The position numbers were made by a program, and so were the translations under genes. A model generated the notes under the pieces. The model had not been told where the DNA came from. It did no database searches and saw only the letters and a program-made list of their open reading frames with translations. A DNA stretch of 64,000 nt, taken from assembly GCF_017745215.1 (NCBI RefSeq), contig NZ_JAGHZV010000001.1, forward strand, positions 248,001 through 312,000, written 5' to 3'. This DNA is from Sphingomonas sp. GTDB lineage: Bacteria > Pseudomonadota > Alphaproteobacteria > Sphingomonadales > Sphingomonadaceae. This document shows, piece after piece, positions 8,598-16,791 of this stretch (its first letter is position 1; every line of letters starts with the position of its first letter).

Positions 8598-10036
8598 TCC
8601 GCGACGGCAAGCGCGGGCGCAACTTCCGCCGCGGCGAGCCCGGCTATGAGGCGGCGCTGTTCGGCACCAGCTTCAACCGGCGCGACACCGGGCGGCGGCC
8701 GGCGCGGATCGTCCAGGCCAATTCGGCCGAGGAGGTCCAGGCGGCGGTGCTCGCGGCGCGCCAGGAGGGGCTCAAGGTCAGCCTCTGCTCGGGCGGGCAC
8801 AGCTGGTCGCAGAACCACATCCGCGACGATGTGCTGATGCTCGACCTCTCGCGCTTGAACGCGATCGAGATCGACCGCGAGGCGATGTCGGTACGGATCG
8901 GCGCGGGGGTCGAGGGCGCGGCGCTCAACCGGGCGCTGGCGCGGCGCGGGCTGTTCGTGCCGACGCCGCACGCGCCCGACGTGGGGATGGGCGGGTTCCT
9001 GCTCCAGGGCGGGTTCGGCTGGGGCAGCCGGGCATTCGGGCTGGGCTGCGAGCAGGTCACGGCGATCGAGGCGGTGCTCGCCGACGGGCGGATGGTCCGC
9101 GCCGATGCCGAGACCCATGCCGAGCTCTACTGGGCGGCACGGGGGGCTGGGCCGGGGTTCTTCGCCGCAGTGACCGCCTATCACCTGCGGCTGCACAAGC
9201 GGCCGCGCGCGATCGGAATCCAGCTCCAGTTCTTCGCGATGGACCAGCTCGATACGGTGTTCCGCTGGGTCGACGAAATGGGCCCGAGCGTCTCGCGCAA
9301 GGTCGAGCTGCAGGTGCTGATGTCGCCCTATATGCGGATCGGCGGCGGGCCGACGATCGAAGTGATCGCGCCGGTGCTCGCCGACAGCTGGGCCGAGGCG
9401 CGCGCGGCGACGGCGTTCGTCCGCGAGAGCGCGATCCGCCGCCACGCGCGGCTGACGCTGCCGCTGATCCCGATGTCGCTCGACCGGATGCAGAAGGGCG
9501 CGGCGCGCTCGCACTTCCCAGACGGGATGCATTGGAGCGTCGACAATATGTGGACCGACGCGCCGGTCGAGGCGCTGCTGCCGGGGCTCAGGCGCATCGC
9601 CGAGACGATGCCGCCGGCGCCGAGCCATGTGCTGTGGCTGGACTGGCGGCCTCAGGGCGGGCGGCCCGACATGGCCTTTTCGGTCGAAGGGCAGCGCTAC
9701 ATCGCGCTCTACGGCGAGTGGAAGCGCGCCGAGGACGATGCGCGGTTCGACGGCTGGGCGGCGGGGCAGATGCGCGCGATGGCGCCGCTCGCCTGCGGGA
9801 TCCAGCTGGCAGACGAGAACCTCGGCCAGCGCCCGGCGCGCTTCCTCACCGACGCCAATGCCGCGCGGCTGGCGGCGGCGCGGGGGCTGTACGACCCCGA
9901 GGAACGGTTCGTGCGCTGGATGGCCGATCCGGTGACGGGCGGAGGTGAGGGCGAGCGGGCGGCCCGCGCTCAGCCGAGCATCCACACCGTCACGGCCGCG
10001 CTGACCGCGGCGGCGAGCAGCGCGACGACGATGTAG
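8594..10036 (+). CDS. FAD-linked oxidase, PCMH/berberine-bridge type
   Basis: A 480-residue flavoenzyme. The N-terminal PCMH-type FAD-binding domain has SGGHSWSQNHIRDDVLMLDLSRL (the His of GGHS is the usual covalent 8alpha-FAD attachment), then MGGFLLQGGFGWGSRAFGLGCEQV; the C-terminus YDPEERFVRW fits a BBE-type substrate domain. It overlaps the phlG-like gene by 4 nt (ATGA), so the two are translationally coupled and probably act on one aromatic or polyketide-like compound. The C-terminal 67 nt overlap the 3' end of ubiB on the other strand. Substrate unknown. Confidence 0.88.
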   Translation: MIRDGKRGRNFRRGEPGYEAALFGTSFNRRDTGRRPARIVQANSAEEVQAAVLAARQEGLKVSLCSGGHSWSQNHIRDDVLMLDLSRLNAIEIDREAMSVRIGAGVEGAALNRALARRGLFVPTPHAPDVGMGGFLLQGGFGWGSRAFGLGCEQVTAIEAVLADGRMVRADAETHAELYWAARGAGPGFFAAVTAYHLRLHKRPRAIGIQLQFFAMDQLDTVFRWVDEMGPSVSRKVELQVLMSPYMRIGGGPTIEVIAPVLADSWAEARAATAFVRESAIRRHARLTLPLIPMSLDRMQKGAARSHFPDGMHWSVDNMWTDAPVEALLPGLRRIAETMPPAPSHVLWLDWRPQGGRPDMAFSVEGQRYIALYGEWKRAEDDARFDGWAAGQMRAMAPLACGIQLADENLGQRPARFLTDANAARLAAARGLYDPEERFVRWMADPVTGGGEGERAARAQPSIHTVTAALTAAASSATTM

Positions 10037-11505
10037 CGCCAGCCACCGATCACGCGGATGCGCTCGATCTCCTTGAGCGGCGGGGCGGGCGGGGCGCCGC
10101 CGGGGGCGGGGAATTGCCGCTCGATGTTGCGGACCAGCTCGGGGAGCCGCAGCAGCGTGCGGACGTCGAGCACCAGCCGGTCGGCGAGCTTGGCCTCGGG
10201 GCCGAGCTCGGTGCGGATCCATTCGCCCACGAACGGGCCCGAGGTCTCCCAGAGGTTGATCTCGGGATCGAGCCCGCGCGCGACGCCCTCGACCATCACC
10301 ATCGTCTTCTGGAGCAGCAGCAGGTGCGGCTGGGTTTGCATGTCGAAGTCGCGGGTGATGTTGAACAGGCCGTCGAGCATGCCGCCGACCGACATCTCCT
10401 TGACCGGCAGCCCGCGCATCGGCTCGCCGACCGCGCGCAAGGCGGTGGCGAACTCAGCGACATTGTGGTGCGGCGGGACGTAGCCCGCCTCGAAATGGAT
10501 TTCTGCCACGCGCTGGTAGTTGCCGGTGATCAGCCCGTAGAGGATCTCGGCGAGCCACACACGCGCGCGGCGATCGATCCGGCCCATGATCCCGAAGTCG
10601 ATCGCGGCGATCCGTCCGCCGGGGAGCGCGAAGAGGTTCCCCTGGTGCATGTCGGCGTGGAAGAAGCCGTCCGAGATCGCCTGGCGGAGGAAGGCGTGGA
10701 CGAGCGTCTCGGCGAGCGCATGCGTGTCGTAGCCGGCCGCCAGCAACGCCTCGCGGTCCGAGAGCTTGATGCCGTCGATCCATTCCAGCGTGAGCACCTT
10801 GCCGGTGGTGCGCTGCCAGTCGATCGCGGGGATCCTGTACAGCGGCTCGGCTTCCATGTTCTCGGCGAGCTCGGAAGCCGAGGCGGCCTCGCGGCGCAGG
10901 TCGAGCTCGCGCGCGGTCCAGCGCTTGAAGGTCTCGATGACGAGCCGGGGGCGGAGGCGCGAGGCCTCGCCGCCCATCGCCTCGACCTGGGCGGCGGCCC
11001 ATTCATAGGTGTCGATCGCCTTGGCGAATTCGGTCTCGATGCCGGGGCGGAGCACCTTGATCGCGACGTGGCGCCCGTCGGTGGTGACTGCGCGATGGAC
11101 CTGCGCGATCGACGCGGCACCGACGGGGACTTCGTCGATCGACTGGAACAGCGCCTCTAGCGGGCGGCCGAGGCTCGCGCGGATGCGGTCGCGGATCACC
11201 GGAAAGGGGAGCGGCGGCAGCGCGTCCTGGAGGCGGAGCAGGTCGTTCGCGGCTTCCTCGCCGACGAGGTCGGGGCGCGTCGCGAGCGTCTGGCCGAGCT
11301 TGATCGCGGCGGGGCCGATCGCCTGGAAGGCATCGGCGTAGCGCGGCACCTGGGGCACGCGCGCGCCGAAGCGGGCGATGCGCGCGAGCCGGCGGACGGG
11401 CGCGGGGGTGTTGGGGTCGCGCTCGATGCCGGTGAGCGCGCCGTGACGCGCGAGCGTGCGGCCCCAGCGCAGCAGGCGCCAGAGGTGGAGGGCGGGATGT
11501 GCCAC
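9970..11505 (-). CDS. ubiB: UbiB-family ABC1 kinase-like protein (ubiquinone biosynthesis)
   Basis: A 511-residue atypical protein-kinase-like ATPase needed for ubiquinone biosynthesis at the inner membrane. Visible motifs are the KxGQ signature (AAIKLGQTLATRPDL), the Ala-rich loop VGAASIAQVH, the lysine strand VAIKVLRPG, ADMHQGNLF and AIDFGIMGRID (DFG). The C-terminus ends in a hydrophobic helix (YIVVALLAAAVSAAVTVW), the usual membrane anchor. It begins 5 nt after ubiE stops, forming a ubiE-ubiB operon. Confidence 0.95.
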   Translation of the reverse strand: MAHPALHLWRLLRWGRTLARHGALTGIERDPNTPAPVRRLARIARFGARVPQVPRYADAFQAIGPAAIKLGQTLATRPDLVGEEAANDLLRLQDALPPLPFPVIRDRIRASLGRPLEALFQSIDEVPVGAASIAQVHRAVTTDGRHVAIKVLRPGIETEFAKAIDTYEWAAAQVEAMGGEASRLRPRLVIETFKRWTARELDLRREAASASELAENMEAEPLYRIPAIDWQRTTGKVLTLEWIDGIKLSDREALLAAGYDTHALAETLVHAFLRQAISDGFFHADMHQGNLFALPGGRIAAIDFGIMGRIDRRARVWLAEILYGLITGNYQRVAEIHFEAGYVPPHHNVAEFATALRAVGEPMRGLPVKEMSVGGMLDGLFNITRDFDMQTQPHLLLLQKTMVMVEGVARGLDPEINLWETSGPFVGEWIRTELGPEAKLADRLVLDVRTLLRLPELVRNIERQFPAPGGAPPAPPLKEIERIRVIGGWRYIVVALLAAAVSAAVTVWMLG

Positions 11506-11510
11506 CAGCC

Positions 11511-12242
11511 CTAGATCTTCCAGCCCGAATGGATCGCGACGAGGCCGCCGAGGATCGGCTCGGCCCTGGTCTGGACGAAGCCGGCGTCGCGGATCATCGC
11601 TTCGAAGGTCGGCATGTCGGGGAAGCGGCGGATCGATTCGATGAGGTAGCGATAGCTCTCCGCATCGCCCGCGAGCAGCTTGCCGAGCTGGGGGACGAGG
11701 TGGTGCGAATAGGCGTCATAGACCTCGGCGAAGCCCGGCCAGACGGTGGTCGAGAATTCGAGGCAGAAGAAGCGCCCGCCGCGCCGGAGCACCCGGTGCG
11801 CCTCGCGGAGCGCCGCGGGGATGTCGGTGACGTTCCGGATGCCGAAGGCGATGGTATAGGCGTCGAAGAAGCGGTCGGGGAACTGGAGCGTCTCGGCGTT
11901 GGCTTCGGTCCAGACGAGTTCGTCGAACCCCCGTTCTGCGGCGCGCTCGACGCCGACGGCGAGCATCTCGGGGTTGATGTCGGCGACGGTGATCGCCGCG
12001 CCCGATTGCGCGAGGCGGAAGGCGATGTCGCCGGTGCCGCCCGCCATGTCGAGGATCGCCTCGCCCGCGCGCGGCTTCACCCGGCGGACGAACTGGTCCT
12101 TCCAGAGTCGATGCATGCCCGCGGACATGGCGTCGTTCATCAGGTCGTAGCGTGAGGCGACGCTGGAGAAGACCTGGCCGACGCGGCGCGTCTTCTCCGA
12201 AGGGGCGACGTCTTCATAGCCGAAGGATACGGTGTCGGGCAT
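11511..12242 (-). CDS. ubiE: UbiE C-methyltransferase (ubiquinone/menaquinone)
   Basis: A 243-residue SAM-dependent methyltransferase that methylates the demethoxy-quinol ring of ubiquinone and demethylmenaquinone. It has the UbiE signatures YDLMNDAMSAGMHRLWKDQF near residue 33, the SAM motif ILDMAGGTGDIAFRLA, and AFGIRNVTDIPAALREAHRVLRRGGRF. Start ATG at 12242. It is upstream of and co-oriented with ubiB, and divergent from mutM, with 85 nt between them that include a half REP element. Confidence 0.97.
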   Translation of the reverse strand: MPDTVSFGYEDVAPSEKTRRVGQVFSSVASRYDLMNDAMSAGMHRLWKDQFVRRVKPRAGEAILDMAGGTGDIAFRLAQSGAAITVADINPEMLAVGVERAAERGFDELVWTEANAETLQFPDRFFDAYTIAFGIRNVTDIPAALREAHRVLRRGGRFFCLEFSTTVWPGFAEVYDAYSHHLVPQLGKLLAGDAESYRYLIESIRRFPDMPTFEAMIRDAGFVQTRAEPILGGLVAIHSGWKI

Positions 12243-12285
12243 GGCTGGGCCTTAGCGGGGGCAGGGGCCATAGCAAACCCCCGTC

Positions 12286-12307
12286 GTCCGGCTTTCGCCG
12301 GGATGAC
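12286..12307. repeat. REP-like half element
   Basis: A single arm (GTCCGGCTTTCGCCGGGATGAC) of the REP palindrome family, alone in the ubiE/mutM divergent intergenic region. Its partner arm is missing. Confidence 0.75.
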
Positions 12308-12327
12308 GATTGGGGCATGGGAACGCC

Positions 12328-13137
12328 ATGCCCGAACTCCCCGAAGTCGAGACCACCGTGCGCGGGCTGGAGCCAGTGCTCCAGGACCAGCGGATCGAAC
12401 GCGTGACGCTCAACCGGAGCGATCTGCGCCGGCCCTTCCCCCAGGACCTGGGGCAAAGGCTGACCGGCGCGACCGTCACCGGGCTGGGGCGGCGCGCCAA
12501 ATATGGGCTGATCGACACCGATCGCGGGGACACGCTGGTGTTCCACCTCGGCATGTCGGGGCGGTGGCGGATCGACCCGGCCGAGCTCGGCAAGCACGAC
12601 CATGTCGTGATCGAGACGGCCGGGCACCGGCTGGCGCTCAATGACGCGCGACGGTTCGGGTCGCTCGACCTGGTGCCGACCGCGGGGCTCGAGCAATGGC
12701 CGGCCTTTGCGGCGCTGGGACCCGAGCCGCTGGGGCCGGAATTCAGCGCCGAGCATCTGGCCAAGGCGTTCAAGGACCGGATCGCGCCGGTGAAGGCGCT
12801 GCTGCTCGACCAGCGCGTGGTGGCGGGGCTGGGCAACATCTATGTATGCGAGGCGCTGTACCTCGCGGGAATCGCGCCGCATCGCGAGGCGGGCACGATC
12901 TCGAAGCCGCGGCTGGTCAAGCTGGTGGAGGCGGTGCGCGACGTGCTGACCGCCGCGATCGCCGCGGGCGGCTCGACGCTCAAGGACTATGCCCGCCCCG
13001 ACGGCGAGCTCGGCTATTTCGCCAAGCAATGGCGCGTCTACGGCCGCGAGGGCGAGCCGTGCGGGAGCGGTGGCGTGGTCGAGCGACGAGTCGATTCGGG
13101 GCGCTCGACCTTCTGGTGCCCGCAGTGCCAGAAATAG
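12328..13137 (+). CDS. mutM: Formamidopyrimidine-DNA glycosylase MutM, altered zinc finger
   Basis: A 269-residue bifunctional glycosylase/AP lyase that removes 8-oxoguanine and formamidopyrimidines. The N-terminus MPELPEVETTVRGL gives catalytic Pro2 and Glu3, which fixes the start at 12328; HLGMSGRW and ALLLDQRVVAGLGNIYVCEAL are typical. The C-terminal zinc finger is unusual: GEPCGSGG replaces the normal CxxC, and the loop is one residue shorter, so only three cysteines (the first, plus CPQC) remain. Either zinc binding is weakened or another residue serves. Confidence 0.95.
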   Translation: MPELPEVETTVRGLEPVLQDQRIERVTLNRSDLRRPFPQDLGQRLTGATVTGLGRRAKYGLIDTDRGDTLVFHLGMSGRWRIDPAELGKHDHVVIETAGHRLALNDARRFGSLDLVPTAGLEQWPAFAALGPEPLGPEFSAEHLAKAFKDRIAPVKALLLDQRVVAGLGNIYVCEALYLAGIAPHREAGTISKPRLVKLVEAVRDVLTAAIAAGGSTLKDYARPDGELGYFAKQWRVYGREGEPCGSGGVVERRVDSGRSTFWCPQCQK

Positions 13138-13168
13138 CCCCCAGGCCGTCGTCATAGATTCACCAACC

Positions 13169-13248
13169 GTCATCCCGGCGAAAGCCGGGACCCAGGGTCA
13201 AGCAGGACGTCGCTCGCGGCCTTGGGCCCCGGCTTTCGCCGGGATGAC
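13169..13248. repeat. REP-like paired palindrome, copy 2
   Basis: Two inverted arms of the GTCATCCCGGCGAAAGCCGG family around a variable centre, between mutM and rpsT. Confidence 0.9.
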
Positions 13249-13392
13249 GAAGAGAGAGGCGGGGGTGACGTTTGCGGGAGATGCCTCAACACAAGCGGTT
13301 GACCCGAATCGCCCGCGGCGCTAAGGGGCCCGTCTTTCCGGGCGTGGGCGGCTGGTCCCGCGCCCTTTTATTCGAGCAGGAACGAGAACGGC

Positions 13393-13656
13393 ATGGCGAA
13401 TACGCCGCAAGCGAAGAAGCGTATCCGGCGGAACGACCGCCGCGCGGAAGTCAATGGCGCGCGCGTCAGCCGCATCCGCACCTTCGTGAAGAAGGTCGAG
13501 TCGGCGCTGGCCGCCGGCGACAAGGCCGCGGCGAAGGCCGCGCTCGCCGAAGCGCAGCCCGAGCTGGCGCGCGGCGTGGCCAAGGGCGTGCTTCACAAGA
13601 ACACTGCCGCCCGCAAGTTCGCGCGCCTGAACAAGCGTCTCGAAACGCTCGCATAA
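13393..13656 (+). CDS. rpsT: 30S ribosomal protein S20
   Basis: An 87-residue basic protein that binds 16S rRNA early in small-subunit assembly. The start [17 protein letters not shown], the central [11 protein letters not shown] and [19 protein letters not shown] near the end are typical of bS20. A possible promoter with TTGACC near 13299 lies upstream, and a clear rho-independent terminator follows. It stands alone between mutM and dnaA, an arrangement often seen in alphaproteobacteria. Confidence 0.98.
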   Translation: MANTPQAKKRIRRNDRRAEVNGARVSRIRTFVKKVESALAAGDKAAAKAALAEAQPELARGVAKGVLHKNTAARKFARLNKRLETLA

Positions 13657-13677
13657 TCGTAATTTATTCGTAACATT

Positions 13678-13707
13678 GCCCGCCGGGACGCGTTCCGGCG
13701 GGCTTTT
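13678..13707 (+). terminator. Rho-independent terminator of rpsT
   Basis: GCCCGCCGG and CCGGCGGGC form a 9-bp GC stem around an 8-nt loop, followed by TTTT, 21 nt after the rpsT stop. Confidence 0.9.
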
Positions 13708-14095
13708 CGCGTTCGTTTCGGTTACGAAATCAAGTCGAATCGGAGGCATCGCGCGAAGCCGCGGAATTGCGCGAGTCGCAACATGCTGCGCAACATGCGA
13801 ATGGTTAATTCTTCTATTTTCAAAGACTTAAATTGATCTCTCGACCTGACTCCTTGGTTTTCCGGGGGTTGGCGGATGTCAACAAATCTATTTCAAAAAC
13901 TTTACACCCATCCCCCTTGCCCGACTCAGATTCTGGTTTCTAAATGCCCCTCCCAGTGCGGTGGTTCTCGCGCTTTGGGGGTCAGCAGCGTCCGGTGTTC
14001 GCGAATCGGGATCGATTCCCGTGGCGGCGGAGCGTTGTCTGTTGGGCACGATGCGGACGGGGCGAAAGTCCGCAAAGGAGGGGTGAGCCGGATCG
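13708..14095 (+). promoter_or_regulatory. dnaA upstream region with no gene
   Basis: About 390 nt with no convincing coding sequence. It is locally AT-rich around 13800-13910. Visible elements: a repeated CAACATGC (near 13779 and 13791), ATGGTTAA at 13801-13808 (complement of the TTAACCAT half-site known for CtrA), the imperfect palindrome CGGGATCGATTCCCG near 14008, and a 7-bp hairpin (TGCGGAC/GTCCGCA, 14052-14074) just before the AAAGGAGG ribosome site. I found no convincing DnaA-box cluster, so I do not call an origin. Regulatory roles are inference. Confidence 0.5.
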
Positions 14096-15463
14096 ATGGC
14101 GGAGCTGCAGGCATTGGAACGTACGGACGCGGATACGATCGCGAAGGCATGGGCGCATGTTCGAGGGAATCTGCGCCGCTCGGCAGGTCAGAGACTGTTC
14201 GATCAGTGGCTGAAGCCGATCGTGCTCGGCGACTCGGACGCGGCGACGATTCGCTTGCTGCTGCCCTCGGCGTTCATGACCCAGTGGGTCCGCAACCATT
14301 ATGCCGAGCGGTTGCTGCTCGAATTCCGTGCGGTGATGCCGGCGGTCGCGGCGGTGGCGATCGACACCGCGGTCGATGACAAGGCGCGCCGCCTGAGCGC
14401 CTCGCAGGCCGCGCCTGCCGCGCCGGCGGCCGAGCGCCCGGCGTTCGACCCGCGCTTCACCTTCGACCGTTTCGTGGTCGACGCCTCGAACCGCGTCGCG
14501 TTCAACGCGGCGGTCGCGCTGGCGATGCCGGGCGTGCCGCAGTTCAGCCCGCTCTACCTCCATTCGGCGACGGGCCAGGGCAAGACGCACCTGATGCACG
14601 CGATCGGCCACGCCTTCCTCGAGGCCAATCCCGAGGCGACGGCGATCTACATGCCGGCCGAGCGCTTCATGTTCGAGTTCGTGCAAGCCCTGCGCGCCAA
14701 GGACACGATCGCGTTCAAGGCGCGGCTGCGCAGCGTCGACCTGCTGATGATCGACGACTTGCAGTTCGTCGGCGGCAAGGGCGATTCGACGCAGGAAGAG
14801 GTCTTCCACACGGTCAACGAGTTCATGGCTTCGGGGAAGCGGCTCGTGATCGCCGCCGATCGTGCGCCCCAGGCGCTCGAGGGCTTCGAGACGCGCCTTG
14901 CCGGCCGCCTCGCCTCGGGGCTGGTCGCCGACATCCGCCAGCCCGAGCTCGAGCTGCGCCGTGCGATCGTCCGGCGCAAGCTGGTCGACATGCCGCAGGC
15001 GAACGTGCCGGGCGACGTGGTCGAGCTGCTCGCGCAGCGGATCACCGCGAACGTCCGAGAGCTGGAGGGCGCGCTCAACCGGCTCGTGGCCTACGCTTCG
15101 CTCACCAACGAAGCGATCACGCTCGACTTCGCGACCGCGACGCTCGGCGAAGTGCTGCGCAGCGCCCAGCGCCGGATCACGATCGACGAGATCCAGCGCG
15201 CGGTGTCGAGCCATTTCGACGTCAAGCAGCTCGACCTGATCTCGGAGCGCCGCGCGGTTGCGATCGCGCGCCCGCGGCAGATCGCGATGTACCTCGCCAA
15301 GCGGCTGACGACGCGCTCGCTGCCCGAGATCGGCCGCAAGTTCGGCAACCGCGACCATTCGACCGTGATCCATGCGGTGCGTCGCATCGAGGAGCTGCGC
15401 GGCAAGGATGGCGAGATCGACAGCGCCGTGCGCACGCTGATGCGGCAGCTCGAAGGGGCCTGA
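14096..15463 (+). CDS. dnaA: Chromosomal replication initiator DnaA
   Basis: A 455-residue AAA+ ATPase that opens the replication origin. Domain I spans roughly 1-90 (AWAHVRGNL...FDQWLKP), a short Ala/Pro linker follows, then the AAA+ core with DLLMIDDLQF (Walker B, D220/D221) and the C-terminal DNA-binding helix-turn-helix ending in GNRDHSTVIHAVRRIEEL, the DnaA signature. The P-loop reads SATGQGKT (157-164), with Ser in place of the usual first Gly. The AAAGGAGG ribosome site is about 15 nt before the ATG, rather far. Confidence 0.97.
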   Translation: MAELQALERTDADTIAKAWAHVRGNLRRSAGQRLFDQWLKPIVLGDSDAATIRLLLPSAFMTQWVRNHYAERLLLEFRAVMPAVAAVAIDTAVDDKARRLSASQAAPAAPAAERPAFDPRFTFDRFVVDASNRVAFNAAVALAMPGVPQFSPLYLHSATGQGKTHLMHAIGHAFLEANPEATAIYMPAERFMFEFVQALRAKDTIAFKARLRSVDLLMIDDLQFVGGKGDSTQEEVFHTVNEFMASGKRLVIAADRAPQALEGFETRLAGRLASGLVADIRQPELELRRAIVRRKLVDMPQANVPGDVVELLAQRITANVRELEGALNRLVAYASLTNEAITLDFATATLGEVLRSAQRRITIDEIQRAVSSHFDVKQLDLISERRAVAIARPRQIAMYLAKRLTTRSLPEIGRKFGNRDHSTVIHAVRRIEELRGKDGEIDSAVRTLMRQLEGA

Positions 15464-15584
15464 GGCCGCGGTCCCTGCGGATAAGGTCCTGCCTGACGGC
15501 GGGGGCGGGGTGGAGGAGACGAGAGCGGGCAAGCTTTGGGTCACGCCTCCACCCCGATCTGCTTTCGGGGCGATCCTCTCAATC

Positions 15585-15664
15585 GTCATCCCTGCGAAAG
15601 CCGGGACCCAGGGCAGCAAGCCGTGTCGCGCGTGGCCCTGGGTCCCGGCTTTCGCCGGGATGAC
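15585..15664. repeat. REP-like paired palindrome, copy 3
   Basis: Inverted arms of the same family (first arm with one change, CCTGCGAAAG) in the 230-nt gap between convergent dnaA and the CAP-domain gene. Nothing else is seen in that gap. Confidence 0.9.
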
Positions 15665-15692
15665 GGTTTTGGGGTTCAGGCGAGCGCGGGCC

Positions 15693-16733
15693 TCAAGGCA
15701 CGATCCGGAACCAGTAATGATAGTCCTTCGCCACGCCGCTCACTCGCGCGCCGGCGATGGTGACGTCGTAATAGAGGTTGGGCTGGAGCCCCTCGGCGGC
15801 GAATTGGAAATTGTTGGGCAGGCCGATCCCGTCGTTGTCCGCCTGGACAGACGACACCGCGAGCGGTGCGCCGCCGCGCGGCTGGATCGTAACCTGGGCG
15901 GAGGAGAAATCGACTTCGCTATTGCCCCCGAACGCCGTCGACTTGTCGGCGATCACCGAGAAGGAGAGCAGTGCCTTGGCGTTGAAATAGCGCGCGGGAT
16001 AGTCGTGCCAGGGATAGGCGACGACCTCGGGCAGCGCGGCGGGGACGCTGCCGGCGGCAGGATTCATCACGCGGATCGAAGCGGCGTCGATCCGCTTGGT
16101 GATCGCCGATGGCGCACCGACGCGGCCATAGGCGACGCTGTTCAGGAAGGGAAAGAGCAGCCAGCGGCGGTGGCCGACGCTGTTCGCGGTGCGGTTGTAG
16201 ATGTCGGTGAGCCAGCCGATGACGATGTCGTCGTTGCTGACATAGGCGAGCCCGCCGCCGATGCCGACGAACAGGTCGCTGTTGGCCGAGGCGTCGGCGC
16301 CCGCCTTGGTGAAGCAGGTCCAGTTGGGCGGCGGCGTGTGGCTCATCTGCGCATTCGCCGCGGACATCAGCGACGCCGCCATCACCCCGCCCTCGTCCTC
16401 TGCGGCATAGGTGACCGGGGGCAGGTCGTGGTGCGCGCGGATGTCGTTGATGATCCAGAGCACGCGCGCGGTGACTTCGGGCTTGAGCCGGCCGCTGTCG
16501 CAGGCGCCGACGTTGGGCGGAACCGCATAGATGGCGGCGAGGCCGGCGAAGAAGTCGCTGCCCGTCGCCGGGCCGCGCGGTGGGGGCGTGGGCGGCAGGA
16601 CCGGCGGCTTGGCGACCGGGCTCTCGACCGTGATCCGCGCTGTGGTCTCGCTCACGCTCTGAGCAGGGGCGCTCTGGCAGCCGGGCTCGCCGCAATCGGC
16701 GACGGCTGCGAGGAGGAGGAGTGCCGGGAGCAT
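15693..16733 (-). CDS. CAP/SCP-domain secreted protein
   Basis: A 346-residue protein with a short N-terminal hydrophobic segment (MLPALLLLAAVADC; the Cys may make it a lipoprotein), a proline-rich linker, and a CAP (SCP/PR-1) domain: VLWIINDIRAHHDLPPV opens it and TANSVGHRRWLLFP is the usual GHR motif. The C-terminal 100 residues or so are beta-rich and unassigned. Function of bacterial CAP proteins is largely unknown. The ATG at 16733 starts 58 nt after trpS stops, so it may be cotranscribed with trpS. Confidence 0.8.
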   Translation of the reverse strand: MLPALLLLAAVADCGEPGCQSAPAQSVSETTARITVESPVAKPPVLPPTPPPRGPATGSDFFAGLAAIYAVPPNVGACDSGRLKPEVTARVLWIINDIRAHHDLPPVTYAAEDEGGVMAASLMSAANAQMSHTPPPNWTCFTKAGADASANSDLFVGIGGGLAYVSNDDIVIGWLTDIYNRTANSVGHRRWLLFPFLNSVAYGRVGAPSAITKRIDAASIRVMNPAAGSVPAALPEVVAYPWHDYPARYFNAKALLSFSVIADKSTAFGGNSEVDFSSAQVTIQPRGGAPLAVSSVQADNDGIGLPNNFQFAAEGLQPNLYYDVTIAGARVSGVAKDYHYWFRIVP

Positions 16734-16791
16734 TTGCACGACTATGCATGAGCCGCCCGCGCTTGGCGAGCGGCTCGCACAGGGGTTCGTC

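Noticed and set aside
13370..13392. A transposon or CRISPR-like array formed by the REP copies
   Set aside because: Copies are kilobases apart and in single pairs; there are no short regular spacers and no cas genes.
13708..14095. Chromosome origin upstream of dnaA
   Set aside because: There is AT-rich DNA but no cluster of DnaA boxes (TTATNCACA); in alphaproteobacteria the origin is often not next to dnaA.
13876..14379. A 167-codon open frame overlapping the dnaA leader
   Set aside because: Composition is that of a frame shadow, it overlaps the start of dnaA and has no recognisable domain or ribosome site.
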